Source: Streptomyces sp. NBC_01294
GTDB lineage: Bacteria; Actinomycetota; Actinomycetes; Streptomycetales; Streptomycetaceae
Direction: 5' to 3'
Assembly (NCBI RefSeq): GCF_035917235.1
Contig: NZ_CP108423.1
Location: forward strand, 930,001 to 994,000
Length of the DNA: 64,000 nucleotides
In this document: in pieces, positions 41,361-51,836 of the stretch
Position numbering within the stretch: the stretch's first letter is position 1
How the letters are laid out: every line of letters starts with the position of its first letter
Translations under genes and position numbers: made by a program
The notes under the pieces: generated by a model
What the model was told of the DNA's origin: nothing
Database searches by the model: none
What the model saw: only the letters and a program-made list of their open reading frames with translations

Positions 41361-42809
41361 CTACGCGCGCGCCGACGGCCCGGCGGCGGGTTCCGTGGCA
41401 GGGCCCGGGCCCTCCTCGGGACCGGGGTCGGGGGCCGCGCCGGCCCGGCTGCCGCGCAGCGGGGTCAGCAGCCCGCCGCCGAGGATCAGCAGGCACAGCG
41501 CCCCGCCGGCCAGGCTGACCGCCGGGACCCCGTGGCGGGCGGCCAGCAGCGTGAGCACGGCCGCGCCCACCGGGCCCGAGGCGTTGTGCACGGTCCAGAA
41601 GGCGGAGGTGACCCGGCCGAGCAGGTGGTCCGGGGTCACCTCCTGGCGCAGGGTCATGGTGCAGATCCCGCCCAGGGTGATCCCGAACATGAACACGGCG
41701 GCCAGGGCGGCGATGACCGGCAGGCTGCGGCTGACGCCCGTCACCGCCACCCCGACGGCGATCATCGCGATCGAGGTCAGCCAGCACGTCCCGAAGCCGA
41801 GGATCCGGCGCAGCCGCCCGGCGGTCAGGGCCGCGGCGACGGCGCCGGCCCCGCTCACGGCGATCACGTAGCCGAGGGTGGCGGCGTCGCGGCCGAGGTC
41901 GTGCTGGACCCGGTAGATCAGCAGGTCGGTGGCGCCCATGGTGACGAAGGTCAGCAGGGTGAGCTGGATGGTCAGCGGGCGCAGCAGCGGGTGGCTCCAC
42001 AGGAAGCGGAAGCCGACGACGAACATCTCCCGGAGCACCCCGGACGCAGCCCCGGACGCCGCTCCAGACCCGGACGCAGCCCCGGCCCCGGTCGTGAACC
42101 CGGCCCCGGTCGTGGACCCGGACTCGGTCGTGGGCCCGGACTCGGTCGTGGGCCCGGACTCGGTCGTGGGCCCGGACTCGGTCGTGGGCCCGGCCCCGGC
42201 CTTCACCGCGCCGCTGCGGTCGTCTGCGGGCCGGGGGGTGAACCTCACCCATCCGAGGCTGGCGGCGGAGACCAGGAAGGTCGCCCCGTCCACGGCCAGC
42301 GCCCAGTCCGCCCCCACCCCGGCGGTGATGAAGCCGGCGGCCACCGGCCCGAGCAGGGTCCCGAGGGCGAAGGTGCCCATCAGCCGGCCGTTGGCGGCGG
42401 TGAGGTCCTGCGTACGCACCAGATTCGGCACGGCCGTCACGTACGCCACGTCGAACAGCGTCTTCAGTACGGCGACCAGCGCGGTCAGCACGTACAGCAG
42501 CCAGATCTGGGGCCCGGCGACCCACCAGACGAGCGGCACCGCGCCGAGCAGGACCGCTCGCACCAGATCGCAGACGATCATGAGCCGGCGGCGGTCAGCG
42601 CGGTCCACCACGTACCCGGCGAACACCCCCGTGCCGATGGCGGTGGCGCCGGAGACGACCGTGACCAGGCCCATCTGGACAATGGACCCGGTGGCGTCGA
42701 GGACGAGCAGCGGGAGCGCGAGCAGCGAGATGGACCCGCCGAGCACGGACAGCGCCTGGCCGAGCCAGAAGACGTTGAAGTCCTTGTTCCGCCGGAGCGA
42801 AGGGCTCAC
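41361..42809 (-). CDS. MFS transporter with repeat-expanded central loop
   Basis: A 482-residue protein, 12 helices. The opening SPSLRRNKDFNVFWLGQALS is typical of the enterobactin-exporter-like MFS group. The signature loop GYVVDRADRRRLMIVCDLVR is intact. The central cytoplasmic loop (about residues 200-255) is extended by repeats of GPTTES/GAGFTTGA encoded by an 18-bp direct repeat at about 42112-42195. GTG 42809 is preferred because the conserved N-terminus begins there; a start at 42887 would add 26 unrelated residues. The substrate is unknown. Confidence 0.83.
   Translation of the reverse strand: MSPSLRRNKDFNVFWLGQALSVLGGSISLLALPLLVLDATGSIVQMGLVTVVSGATAIGTGVFAGYVVDRADRRRLMIVCDLVRAVLLGAVPLVWWVAGPQIWLLYVLTALVAVLKTLFDVAYVTAVPNLVRTQDLTAANGRLMGTFALGTLLGPVAAGFITAGVGADWALAVDGATFLVSAASLGWVRFTPRPADDRSGAVKAGAGPTTESGPTTESGPTTESGPTTESGSTTGAGFTTGAGAASGSGAASGAASGVLREMFVVGFRFLWSHPLLRPLTIQLTLLTFVTMGATDLLIYRVQHDLGRDAATLGYVIAVSGAGAVAAALTAGRLRRILGFGTCWLTSIAMIAVGVAVTGVSRSLPVIAALAAVFMFGITLGGICTMTLRQEVTPDHLLGRVTSAFWTVHNASGPVGAAVLTLLAARHGVPAVSLAGGALCLLILGGGLLTPLRGSRAGAAPDPGPEEGPGPATEPAAGPSARA
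42112..42195. repeat. 18-bp tandem repeat in MFS linker
   Basis: Four near-identical copies of an 18-bp unit (GTGGGCCCGGACTCGGTC) inside the transporter gene, encoding repeated GPTTES in the loop between the two halves. It is in-frame, so it can vary without disrupting the protein. Confidence 0.85.
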
Positions 42810-43000
42810 ATGGCGGGTTCCGGATTCCGGTGAGATGTCACAGCCCCTTCTGCCGTCCGTCCGCCCCTCGGGTCGGGACGCGGACACCGGGACGGTAGGG
42901 GACGGACTCCCGCCCTGTCACCCGGGTTTCCAGGGGCGGGAGAGGCGTGGGGTGGCGGGGTGGGCGGGGCTCGGCCAGGGCTGTGCGGCGCGCCCGCGGA

Positions 43001-44647
43001 TCAGGGCGACTCCTGCAGGTAGGCGGCGATCATGGCGAGGTCGTTGGCGATGCTCAGCACCCCGGCGGTGTCGGCGGTCGGCGTGGAGGCGCCGTTGACG
43101 CCCGCGTAGAAGGTGTCGAAGCGGCCGCCGCCCTTGTCCAGGTACCCGGCGATCGTGATGGCGCCCACGGCCAGGCGGTCGTTGAGGGCGTCGCCGCCGA
43201 CGGCCGCGCCGGTCTTGGCGAACACCTTCCCGCGCGCCGGGCAGCTGCGGCAGTTGTCGGCCAGCAGGCCGTCGACGCCGAGGATGGGCAGGGCCTCCCG
43301 GAAGAGCCGCGCGTCAGGGGTGCGCTGCCAGTACGCCAGCATCTGCACCAGTACCTCCGGCGTGGCACGGTCGGCGGGGTTGCCGCCCCGGCCGTCCATG
43401 AGCTGCGCCTGCCGGCGGTCGACGCCCGCCCGGTCCAGGAAGTCGGCGAGCACCGGGAAGCCGGCCTCGCACTGGTTGCTGCCGGCCGTGACGGCCATCA
43501 GGCAGATGCCGAGGTTGGCGCCCAGGTTGTGGCTGACCTTGAGGATCAGCTTGGCGTACTGGGCGTAGGGCGGGGAGGTGTACTCGGCCACCCGCGGCCG
43601 TCCCGCGTAGTCGCGCGGCAGCCGGGCGACGGGGTTGGGGCCCTCGGGGTCGGCGGTGACCTGTACCCCGGCCCTCCGGAGCGCCTCGATCAGGGCGGCG
43701 CGGCCGAAGGCGGCCGGGTCGGCAATCGGGGAGGTGCGCAGCAGTGGCTCGGCGTCCGCGGCGATCGTTCCGGACAGCCGGATCCGGGTTCCGCCGTCGG
43801 TGGCCGTGACCGTGATCGCGGTCGGCTTCCCCGCCTCCACGGTCTTCACCGTGGAGCTGACCTGGTACGGAGCGACCTTGGGCCGCCAGTCGAGCCGGGC
43901 GTCCGCGCCGGGGCGGTCCCCGGGAGTGGTCAGCAGGTCGATCAGGTTGTCGTTGATGATCAGCGGCGTCGGGGTGGGGTCGAGGACGGGGTCGGGCTGG
44001 AAGAGACGGCTGTCGACGATCACGTCGCCGTCGAGCCGGGTGATGCCGGAGGCACGCGTCTGCCGGGCGAGCCGGTCGATCCCGGCGAGGGGGTTCTCGG
44101 GCGTGAGGGTCGCACCGGGGAAGTCGTTGGCGTAGGTGTGGTCGAGATCGGTGTACGCGACCGTGCCGTCGGGACGCGTCCTGCCGCCCATGGTGAGGTC
44201 GCCCTGGGCGACGAGGTCGAGGTCGCCGGTGAGCGTGCCGCCCTTCCGCTCGCCGACCGCGTAGAGCGGGGTCACGAAGCGGTGGTCCGAGCCGAGGGTC
44301 TGCCAGGGGCCCGAGACGCTGATCAGCTTGGCGGTGGACCCGGGGATGAAGAACTGCCCGGGGAACAGGCTGTGCACCACGCGCCCGCCGTCCAGTTCGG
44401 TCTGCAGCAGGCCCCACTGGGCGTGGCGGTACTCCGGCTTGCCCATGATCTCCGTGATGCGCGGGTCGAGCGGGCCCTGGCCTCCGCCACCGGACGGCGA
44501 CGCGGACGGATTCGAGGAGGGAGAGGGAGACGGCGAGGGCGACGGTGCCCCGGCCGCCGTACCCGGGGCGAGCGCCACGAACAGCAGTGCGGCGCACGCG
44601 GCGGCGACGCCGCGCCGCCTCGATGCGGAGTGGATCGGACTGCTCAC
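43001..44647 (-). CDS. dacB: D-alanyl-D-alanine carboxypeptidase/endopeptidase, PBP4 type
   Basis: A 548-residue S13-family penicillin-binding protein. GTG 44647 gives a proper signal peptide (AAACAALLFVALAPGTAAGA) followed by a Ser/Pro linker of about 20 residues. The three catalytic motifs are present: SxxK in FIPGSTAKLIS (Ser104, Lys107), SxN in KVSHNLGANLG, and KTG in VFAKTGAAVGG. The intervening insert domain between the first two motifs is typical of PBP4. It trims peptidoglycan stem peptides outside the membrane. It is divergent from the cobalamin riboswitch gene with about 220 bp between. Confidence 0.9.
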   Translation of the reverse strand: MSSPIHSASRRRGVAAACAALLFVALAPGTAAGAPSPSPSPSPSSNPSASPSGGGGQGPLDPRITEIMGKPEYRHAQWGLLQTELDGGRVVHSLFPGQFFIPGSTAKLISVSGPWQTLGSDHRFVTPLYAVGERKGGTLTGDLDLVAQGDLTMGGRTRPDGTVAYTDLDHTYANDFPGATLTPENPLAGIDRLARQTRASGITRLDGDVIVDSRLFQPDPVLDPTPTPLIINDNLIDLLTTPGDRPGADARLDWRPKVAPYQVSSTVKTVEAGKPTAITVTATDGGTRIRLSGTIAADAEPLLRTSPIADPAAFGRAALIEALRRAGVQVTADPEGPNPVARLPRDYAGRPRVAEYTSPPYAQYAKLILKVSHNLGANLGICLMAVTAGSNQCEAGFPVLADFLDRAGVDRRQAQLMDGRGGNPADRATPEVLVQMLAYWQRTPDARLFREALPILGVDGLLADNCRSCPARGKVFAKTGAAVGGDALNDRLAVGAITIAGYLDKGGGRFDTFYAGVNGASTPTADTAGVLSIANDLAMIAAYLQESP

Positions 44648-44869
44648 AGCGCGCTCCGTTCGTCGCCGCTGTCTCCTCCCGAGGCCTGTGAACAGGGTGG
44701 CACGGCCTGTTTCGGCATGCATGTCACCCGCTGCCCATCGCACCGCAGCGCGGTGGCGGGGGCCTCCCCCGGCTTCCTCCCCGCGACCCAACTCCCCTGC
44801 CCCGGACACCACTCGGGAACGGAGACGGTGCTGGTCAGCCCGCGCACCTGCCCCTACGATGCGTCTCGT

Positions 44870-45070
44870 CAGGTACATGCCTGAAAACCGAACACAACTG
44901 AATGCCTGCGCGACTGGGGGAAGCCGGTGTGAGTCCGGCGCTGACCTGCAACCGTGAGCGGCGCATCCGCGCCGCGAGTCGGAGGACCCAGCGCGTGGTG
45001 CGTACGGCTTCCCACTGTCATGGTCTGCAGCACGAAGCCCTGAGCCTCCGGTTCACCGATCACCCGTGCC
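44870..45070 (+). promoter_or_regulatory. Cobalamin (AdoCbl) riboswitch
   Basis: The conserved core at 44911-44989 reads GGGGGAAGCCGGTGTGAGTC followed by CGGCGCTGACCTGCAACCGT, the B12-box region, and then GAGTCGGAGGACC, the second conserved block. The stem flanked by GCGGCGCATCCGCGCCGC fits the variable hairpin. A leader stem and a downstream expression platform are expected before the ATG at 45160; the outer boundaries given are approximate. It lies upstream of a secreted DUF4430 gene, so B12 should repress that gene. Confidence 0.88.
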
Positions 45071-45159
45071 CGCCTCCCCCGGGGCACGGGGGCCGCGGTG
45101 TGCCGCGGGCGGTCGGGGCCCACGGCGCATGACCTCGATCCACGCCAGGAAGGCACTCC

Positions 45160-45774
45160 ATGCGCCAGACCCTCGCCCGCCGCGCCGTCATCACCACGGC
45201 GGTCCTCGGGCTCACCCTCGCCACCGCGCCGACCGTCGCACACGCCGGGGCCGGTCCGAAGTCGAACAAGCCGGTCAACGTGACGCTCACGGTCCAGGGC
45301 CCCGACGGGCTGCTGTTCAAGGGGAAGGTCAGGACCAAGGGGCACGACGTCACCACGGCTACCGGTGGGACGCACCAGTGCGGCACCAACGGGGCCGCGA
45401 ACCCGAGCGCCGTGCCCACTCCGACGGCCGCCCTCGACGACGCCGCCCGGACGAACTACTTCGGCTGGGACGGCACGTGGTACGCGTCGTTCGACGACTT
45501 CTCCGTCGACTCCATCAAGAACGTCGACGGTGGCGGCGCGGCCTACTGGAACATATCCGTGAACGGGACCCCGACCCCGGTAGGCGGCTGCCAGTTCAAG
45601 CTGAAGGCGGGCGACCAGGTCGCGTTCACCTGGACCGCCTTCCAAAACAGTTCCGATTCGTTCAGCCGAGCCGCCGGGCCTCCGCCCCGGTCACGGGTTC
45701 ACCCGCCCGTACGGAGTGCAGGACGTGGGCGAGGACTTCCGCGCCCCGGACCACGCGGGGGCCGGGGCGGTTGA
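45160..45774 (+). CDS. Secreted DUF4430 (transcobalamin-like) protein under B12 control
   Basis: A 204-residue protein with signal peptide ([20 protein letters not shown]). The mature part up to about residue 165 resembles DUF4430, the domain related to the C-terminal beta domain of transcobalamin: [36 protein letters not shown] and [15 protein letters not shown]. After FQNSSDSF the sequence becomes Arg/Pro/Gly-rich and overlaps the 3' end of the convergent BtuF-like gene by 113 bp, so the normal stop may have been lost. Together with the riboswitch this suggests a cell-surface or released cobalamin-binding protein. It is a stand-alone gene, with no transporter subunits adjacent. Confidence 0.78.
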   Translation: MRQTLARRAVITTAVLGLTLATAPTVAHAGAGPKSNKPVNVTLTVQGPDGLLFKGKVRTKGHDVTTATGGTHQCGTNGAANPSAVPTPTAALDDAARTNYFGWDGTWYASFDDFSVDSIKNVDGGGAAYWNISVNGTPTPVGGCQFKLKAGDQVAFTWTAFQNSSDSFSRAAGPPPRSRVHPPVRSAGRGRGLPRPGPRGGRGG

Positions 45775-46576
45775 AGTACGCCGGCCCGTCGAGGACCCAG
45801 ACGTCGCCGGTGCGTACGGCGGGCAGCTCGTCCCAGCCGGGGAGCGAGGTGAGCAGCCCGCGCTCCCGCAGGGTGCGGTCGGGCGGGAAACCGCAGGGGA
45901 GGACGAGGACGGTGTCGGGCCGGGCGGCGATGACGTCGTCCCATCTCATCGGCTTGGTGTGCTCCCCAGGGGAGGCGAGCAGCGGCTCGCCTCCCGCGCA
46001 GGCGATCTGTTCGGGGACCCAGTGCCCGGCGGGCCACAGCGGGTCGAGCCACTCGATCGCGACCACCCGGGGCCGGGCCCGGCCGGCGGTCACCCGCCGC
46101 ACCTCGGCGAGCCGTGCGCGCAGCTCCTCCCGCCGCCGCTCGGCCCGCTCCCGTACGCCCAGCAACTCCCCCACGGTGACCAGGCAGTCCAGTACGTCGT
46201 CCAGGGTGCGCGGCTCCAGGCTGAGCACCCGCGGGCCCGCCTCCAGCACCCGGACCGCCTGCGACACACCGTTGTACGACACGGCGCAGACGTCGCACAG
46301 GTCCTGGGTCAGGACCACGTCGGGCGCGAGCTCCGCGAGGGCCTCGGTGTCGAGCGTGTAGAGCGAGGACCCGGAATGCGCCGCGCCGCCCACGGCGTCC
46401 GAGATCTCCCGGCTGCTGAGGGTGTCGGCGGAGAACTCGGCCGCGGTGACGACCGGGACCCGGGAGAGCAACTCCGGCGGCCAGTCGCACTCATGGGTCC
46501 GCCCCACCAGGTCACCGGCCAGCCCGAGCTCGGCGACGATATCGGTGGCGGCCGGCAACAAGGAAACGATGCGCAT
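45662..46576 (-). CDS. Cobalamin-binding (BtuF-like) protein without signal peptide
   Basis: A 304-residue protein starting [20 protein letters not shown], the usual start of BtuF-like periplasmic-binding-fold proteins, but without a signal peptide or lipobox. Typical segments are [32 protein letters not shown] and [20 protein letters not shown]. Such leaderless versions are common in Streptomyces and are annotated as cobalamin-binding proteins; their role is unclear (cytosolic scavenging or an unusual export route). It converges on the B12-regulated secreted gene, overlapping it by 113 bp. Confidence 0.83.
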   Translation of the reverse strand: MRIVSLLPAATDIVAELGLAGDLVGRTHECDWPPELLSRVPVVTAAEFSADTLSSREISDAVGGAAHSGSSLYTLDTEALAELAPDVVLTQDLCDVCAVSYNGVSQAVRVLEAGPRVLSLEPRTLDDVLDCLVTVGELLGVRERAERRREELRARLAEVRRVTAGRARPRVVAIEWLDPLWPAGHWVPEQIACAGGEPLLASPGEHTKPMRWDDVIAARPDTVLVLPCGFPPDRTLRERGLLTSLPGWDELPAVRTGDVWVLDGPAYFNRPGPRVVRGAEVLAHVLHSVRAGEPVTGAEARRLG

Positions 46577-46661
46577 GATCCGACTCTAGGCCGACCCCGG
46601 GGCTCCACGGTGAGCAGTAACCCCTCGGAAGGTGCGGTAGGTTGGTGCGCCGCTCGGAAGG

Positions 46662-47369
46662 TTGTTCGATAAACCCGTGCGGCCTCAGAGTGGCGCCGCC
46701 CCCAACTCGGACTCACTCACTGAACGGGGAAGAAAAATCATACGCTTAACGCGTGCTCGCGTTGTGCCGGTCATCGTGTCTCTCGGGGCAGGTTTACTGC
46801 TTGGCTTAGCGGGCCCCATTATCGGGAAATGGCATAATCCCGTTTGCGTCGCTGCGAGTACTGCTCTTTCCAGCGGCTGGCCGTGGGCCTGTTACGCCTT
46901 CCTGGTGGGCTACTTCCGTAGATCCAAAATCGAGTCGACCTTGCTGGCACCTTTGGGATTGGCCATCGATGTAGTCGCGTACTACCTTTTCAAAAACATG
47001 AACCCCACCATTCCTGCCGGCATGGAATCTGGCGCCTCCGGTGGGGGGCAGATTCTCGTGTGGGGAATAGCGGCTTTCGTTTTTGGTGCGCCTGTGGGAC
47101 TCGTGGGGAACGTAGCGCGAACGCCTGGAGTTGGTGGTCTTCCGTTCCGTCTGCTTGTTCCATTGATCGCCTTCTTCGAGGCTACTCAGCGATTGAACAC
47201 AGAGGCGGACTCACAGGGTCCGGTTTTCGCCATGACCTGGAACGTGACTCGCGCCGCCGCATGCGTCGTCGCCGTGGCTCTCATGGGACACACGGTGTGG
47301 AGCCGGCGCGTTCGGCGTATCCGAGCCGCCGGACGAACGGAAGTTGCCGCGCCTCCACGACGTCGCTGA
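46662..47369 (+). CDS. Membrane protein, DUF6518-like, of lower GC content
   Basis: A 235-residue (or 230 if GTG 46677 is used) protein with about six hydrophobic segments, including VVPVIVSLGAGLLLGLAGPI, a pattern WPWACYAFLVGYFRRSKIES, and APLGLAIDVVAYYLFKN. These resemble the DUF6518 family. The start is uncertain: TTG 46662 is only 0-1 nt from GGAAG, and GTG 46677 is about 15 nt away. Third-position A/T use is clearly higher than in its neighbours, which suggests acquisition by transfer or weak selection. Function unknown. Confidence 0.65.
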   Translation: MFDKPVRPQSGAAPNSDSLTERGRKIIRLTRARVVPVIVSLGAGLLLGLAGPIIGKWHNPVCVAASTALSSGWPWACYAFLVGYFRRSKIESTLLAPLGLAIDVVAYYLFKNMNPTIPAGMESGASGGGQILVWGIAAFVFGAPVGLVGNVARTPGVGGLPFRLLVPLIAFFEATQRLNTEADSQGPVFAMTWNVTRAAACVVAVALMGHTVWSRRVRRIRAAGRTEVAAPPRRR

Positions 47370-47506
47370 CCCCTCGTTCTGACGCCTTTCAGGCTGGCCA
47401 CTGATCGGGGTACGTGAACGAGGTCAGGGCAGCGGCTGCAACGCACGAGGCTCCTGTGCCGTTGAGCGAGGTGCTGGAATTCTCAACCCATCCGCACAGG
47501 AGCGGG

Positions 47507-47920
47507 CTAGCCGAGCAACGCGTAGACCGTCGAGGCCGTGGCGGCCGGTTCTTCCGTGCCTTCGGGCGTCAGGGTGATGTCGGCGAAGGCCATGCGCTTG
47601 CCGAGTTTGGTGACCCGTACGTGGATCAGGACGTCGGTGCCGATCACCGGCCGCTGGAAGCTCGTCGACTGCTGGACCGTGGTCATCGGGCCGTACGCGC
47701 CGCGGGCCGCGGAGATGGCGATGACGGTGGCGGTGTCGGCGGCCGCCATCATGGCCTGCCCCGAGAGGCCGCCGCCGTCCCGGGCCAGGTCCTCGGACCA
47801 GGGCAGCCTCAGTACGGCGTGCCGCTCGCCCGTCTCCCGGACGGTCAGTCCGAGGGCGAGCACCCAGGGGGCGAAGTGGTCGGCGAGGATCTTGTCTGCG
47901 TCTGCGGGTGAGAACGTCAC
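47507..47920 (-). CDS. PaaI-family hotdog-fold thioesterase
   Basis: A 137-residue hotdog-fold protein. GGGLSGQAMMAAADTATVIA is the helix with the conserved Gln/Asp region of PaaI-like acyl-CoA thioesterases, and the later strands TTVQQSTSFQRPVIGTDVLI and VTKLGKRMAFADITLTPEG are typical. GTG 47920 is the best start but has no clear ribosome-binding site; a perfect hairpin lies 7 bp upstream. It follows the FadH-type gene on the same strand and might act on its products. Confidence 0.8.
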   Translation of the reverse strand: MTFSPADADKILADHFAPWVLALGLTVRETGERHAVLRLPWSEDLARDGGGLSGQAMMAAADTATVIAISAARGAYGPMTTVQQSTSFQRPVIGTDVLIHVRVTKLGKRMAFADITLTPEGTEEPAATASTVYALLG

Positions 47921-47927
47921 CGGGAGA

Positions 47928-47956
47928 TTGTGGCGGCCCCGGCCGGGCCGCCACAA
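47928..47956 (-). terminator. Perfect 12-bp hairpin between FadH-type and thioesterase genes
   Basis: TTGTGGCGGCCC, 5-nt loop, GGGCCGCCACAA. It lies 20 bp after the FadH-type stop and 7 bp before the thioesterase start, so it is a terminator, a translation-blocking structure, or both. Confidence 0.7.
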
Positions 47957-47976
47957 TCCCCTGCGGTCAGACGATC

Positions 47977-50037
<2,061 letters not shown>

Positions 50038-50233
50038 CTAGCGAGGGCAGCCCGGTTTTGCAACTAAGTGCAAAACCGGCTGGGGGCGCGCCGGCCCGGG
50101 AATCCCGGGCCCATGGGGCACGGCCCGCACACCGCTGTGGCGGAGTTCACGCCGACGGGCAGGGACATGTGGCGCCGGTGAACCGTTGCGACCGCCCCAC
50201 ACGCCGTTTCGCGCGGACCGTAGGCTCGGCGGT

Positions 50234-51787
50234 ATGACAGAGCATCACACCCTGACCGTGAACGGCGTTCGGCTGGCGTACCGGGCGGCCGGGCCCGAGG
50301 AGGGCGACCCTCTGGTCCTGCTGTCCGCGCTGGGCGAGAGCGCCGACGACAGGGCCCTCGTACGGGACGCACTCGCGCGGGAGCGCCGGGTGTACGCGCT
50401 CGACCTGCGCGGGCACGGCCGCAGCGCGCGGACGGCGGAGTACTCGCTGGAGCTGATGCGCGACGACGTGCTCGGCTTCCTAGACGCCCTGGGCCTCGAC
50501 CGGGCGGACCTGGTCGGGCATGCGGCGGGCGCCGTCGTGGCCCACCTGGTCGCGCAGGCCGCGCCGCACCGGGTGGTCCGGCTCGTCCTGGAGGGCGTAC
50601 CGGCCCCTCTCCCCCGCGAGCCGGTCGCGCCGGGCGCACCGGTCGCACCGGTACGGCCCGACGGCGACCTGGACGTCGACTGGGACGCGGTCCTCGCGGT
50701 CGGGCGGCAGCTCGACCGGCCCGATCCGGCCTGGCTGGAGGGGCTCGGCCGGATCACCGCCCCGACCCTGGTGGTGGCGGGCGGCTCCGCCGGCCACGTC
50801 CCGCAGGACGGCGTCGCGGAGCTGGTCCGCCGGATCCCCGACGCCCGGATGACCACGATCCCGGTCGGCCACCTGGTCCACGCGGCCGCGCCGGAGGCGT
50901 TCGTGCGGGAGGTCGCGGCCTTCCTCGACGGCGCGCCCGACGGCCTGCCCCACGGCGCGCCCGACAGCGCGCCCGACGACGTGCTCGACGACGTGCTTGA
51001 CGGCGTGCCCCACGGCGCGCCCGACGACGTGTCCGACAGCGAGCTCGCCCGCCGCTGGCTGGCCGCGGAGGGCGTGACCCGCACCGGCGAGGACGAGTGG
51101 ACCGACGGCGGGTCCGAGGACGGCCGGCTCACCTCGAACGAGGTCGCCCACGCGTTCGCCGGGACGGCCGTCAGGGACGAGTCCCTCGACGTGGAGGGCC
51201 GGCTGCGGCTCGGATTCGGTCTGATGGACCTGCTCGACGCGTACTGGGTGACCGTCGAGATCGGCTTCGCCGTCCAGGGCGCCGAGGACCCGCGCGCAGC
51301 CCGTGCGCTCTGGGACGGCTACCGCAGCCGGCTGGAGGCTCCGGAGGTCTCCGAGGCGGTCACGTACTCCCTCTGGGTCGACTGGTTCGAGGACCGCGAC
51401 ACCGCGGACACCGCCTTCGCCGAGGTCCTCGGCAAGGACGTCGGACGGCTGCGGCCCGGCGCCCCGGAGCCCCTGCTGCGCCGGGCCCGGCGCGTACTGG
51501 AGAGCTCCGGGCCGGTGCCCTGGCAGGTCAAGGCACCGGTCTACCGGTCAGCCGCCCTGGTGCCGGCCCTGCACCACTCGCTCTTCCGGGCCGTCCTGCT
51601 CGGCTACCACGACGTGTACGGGGACCTCGACCCCGGCCAGGCGCTCGACCTCCTCGGCGGGCTGGAACTCCCGCCGGACACCGAGCACCTGGCCGCGCTG
51701 CGCACCGTACTGGCGGCCGGTCACCGCAACCACCGCCACACCCCGGAGGCCTGGACGGCGGCGCAGGACGCGGCCCAGGACCGGTGA
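50234..51787 (+). CDS. Alpha/beta hydrolase-fold protein without nucleophile, plus C-terminal helical domain
   Basis: A 517-residue two-part protein. Residues 1-230 are an alpha/beta hydrolase (VYALDLRGHGRSARTAEYSL; APTLVVAGGSAGHVPQDGV), but the nucleophile elbow reads VGHAAGAVVAHL, so the usual Ser of GxSxG is Ala. The His of the triad is at VGHLVHAAAPEAF. This predicts a catalytically dead or repurposed fold. A spacer with repeated DGLPHGAPDSAPDDVLDD units (about 235-265) leads to a C-terminal domain of about 230 residues, mainly helical, which I do not recognise. ATG 50234 is the only start matching the conserved N-terminus. It is a stand-alone gene next to FadH. Confidence 0.75.
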   Translation: MTEHHTLTVNGVRLAYRAAGPEEGDPLVLLSALGESADDRALVRDALARERRVYALDLRGHGRSARTAEYSLELMRDDVLGFLDALGLDRADLVGHAAGAVVAHLVAQAAPHRVVRLVLEGVPAPLPREPVAPGAPVAPVRPDGDLDVDWDAVLAVGRQLDRPDPAWLEGLGRITAPTLVVAGGSAGHVPQDGVAELVRRIPDARMTTIPVGHLVHAAAPEAFVREVAAFLDGAPDGLPHGAPDSAPDDVLDDVLDGVPHGAPDDVSDSELARRWLAAEGVTRTGEDEWTDGGSEDGRLTSNEVAHAFAGTAVRDESLDVEGRLRLGFGLMDLLDAYWVTVEIGFAVQGAEDPRAARALWDGYRSRLEAPEVSEAVTYSLWVDWFEDRDTADTAFAEVLGKDVGRLRPGAPEPLLRRARRVLESSGPVPWQVKAPVYRSAALVPALHHSLFRAVLLGYHDVYGDLDPGQALDLLGGLELPPDTEHLAALRTVLAAGHRNHRHTPEAWTAAQDAAQDR

Positions 51788-51836
51788 CCCGGCCCGGGCC
51801 CCGCCCCCGCGCCCCCGCACTCGGCCGCTCAGCCGC

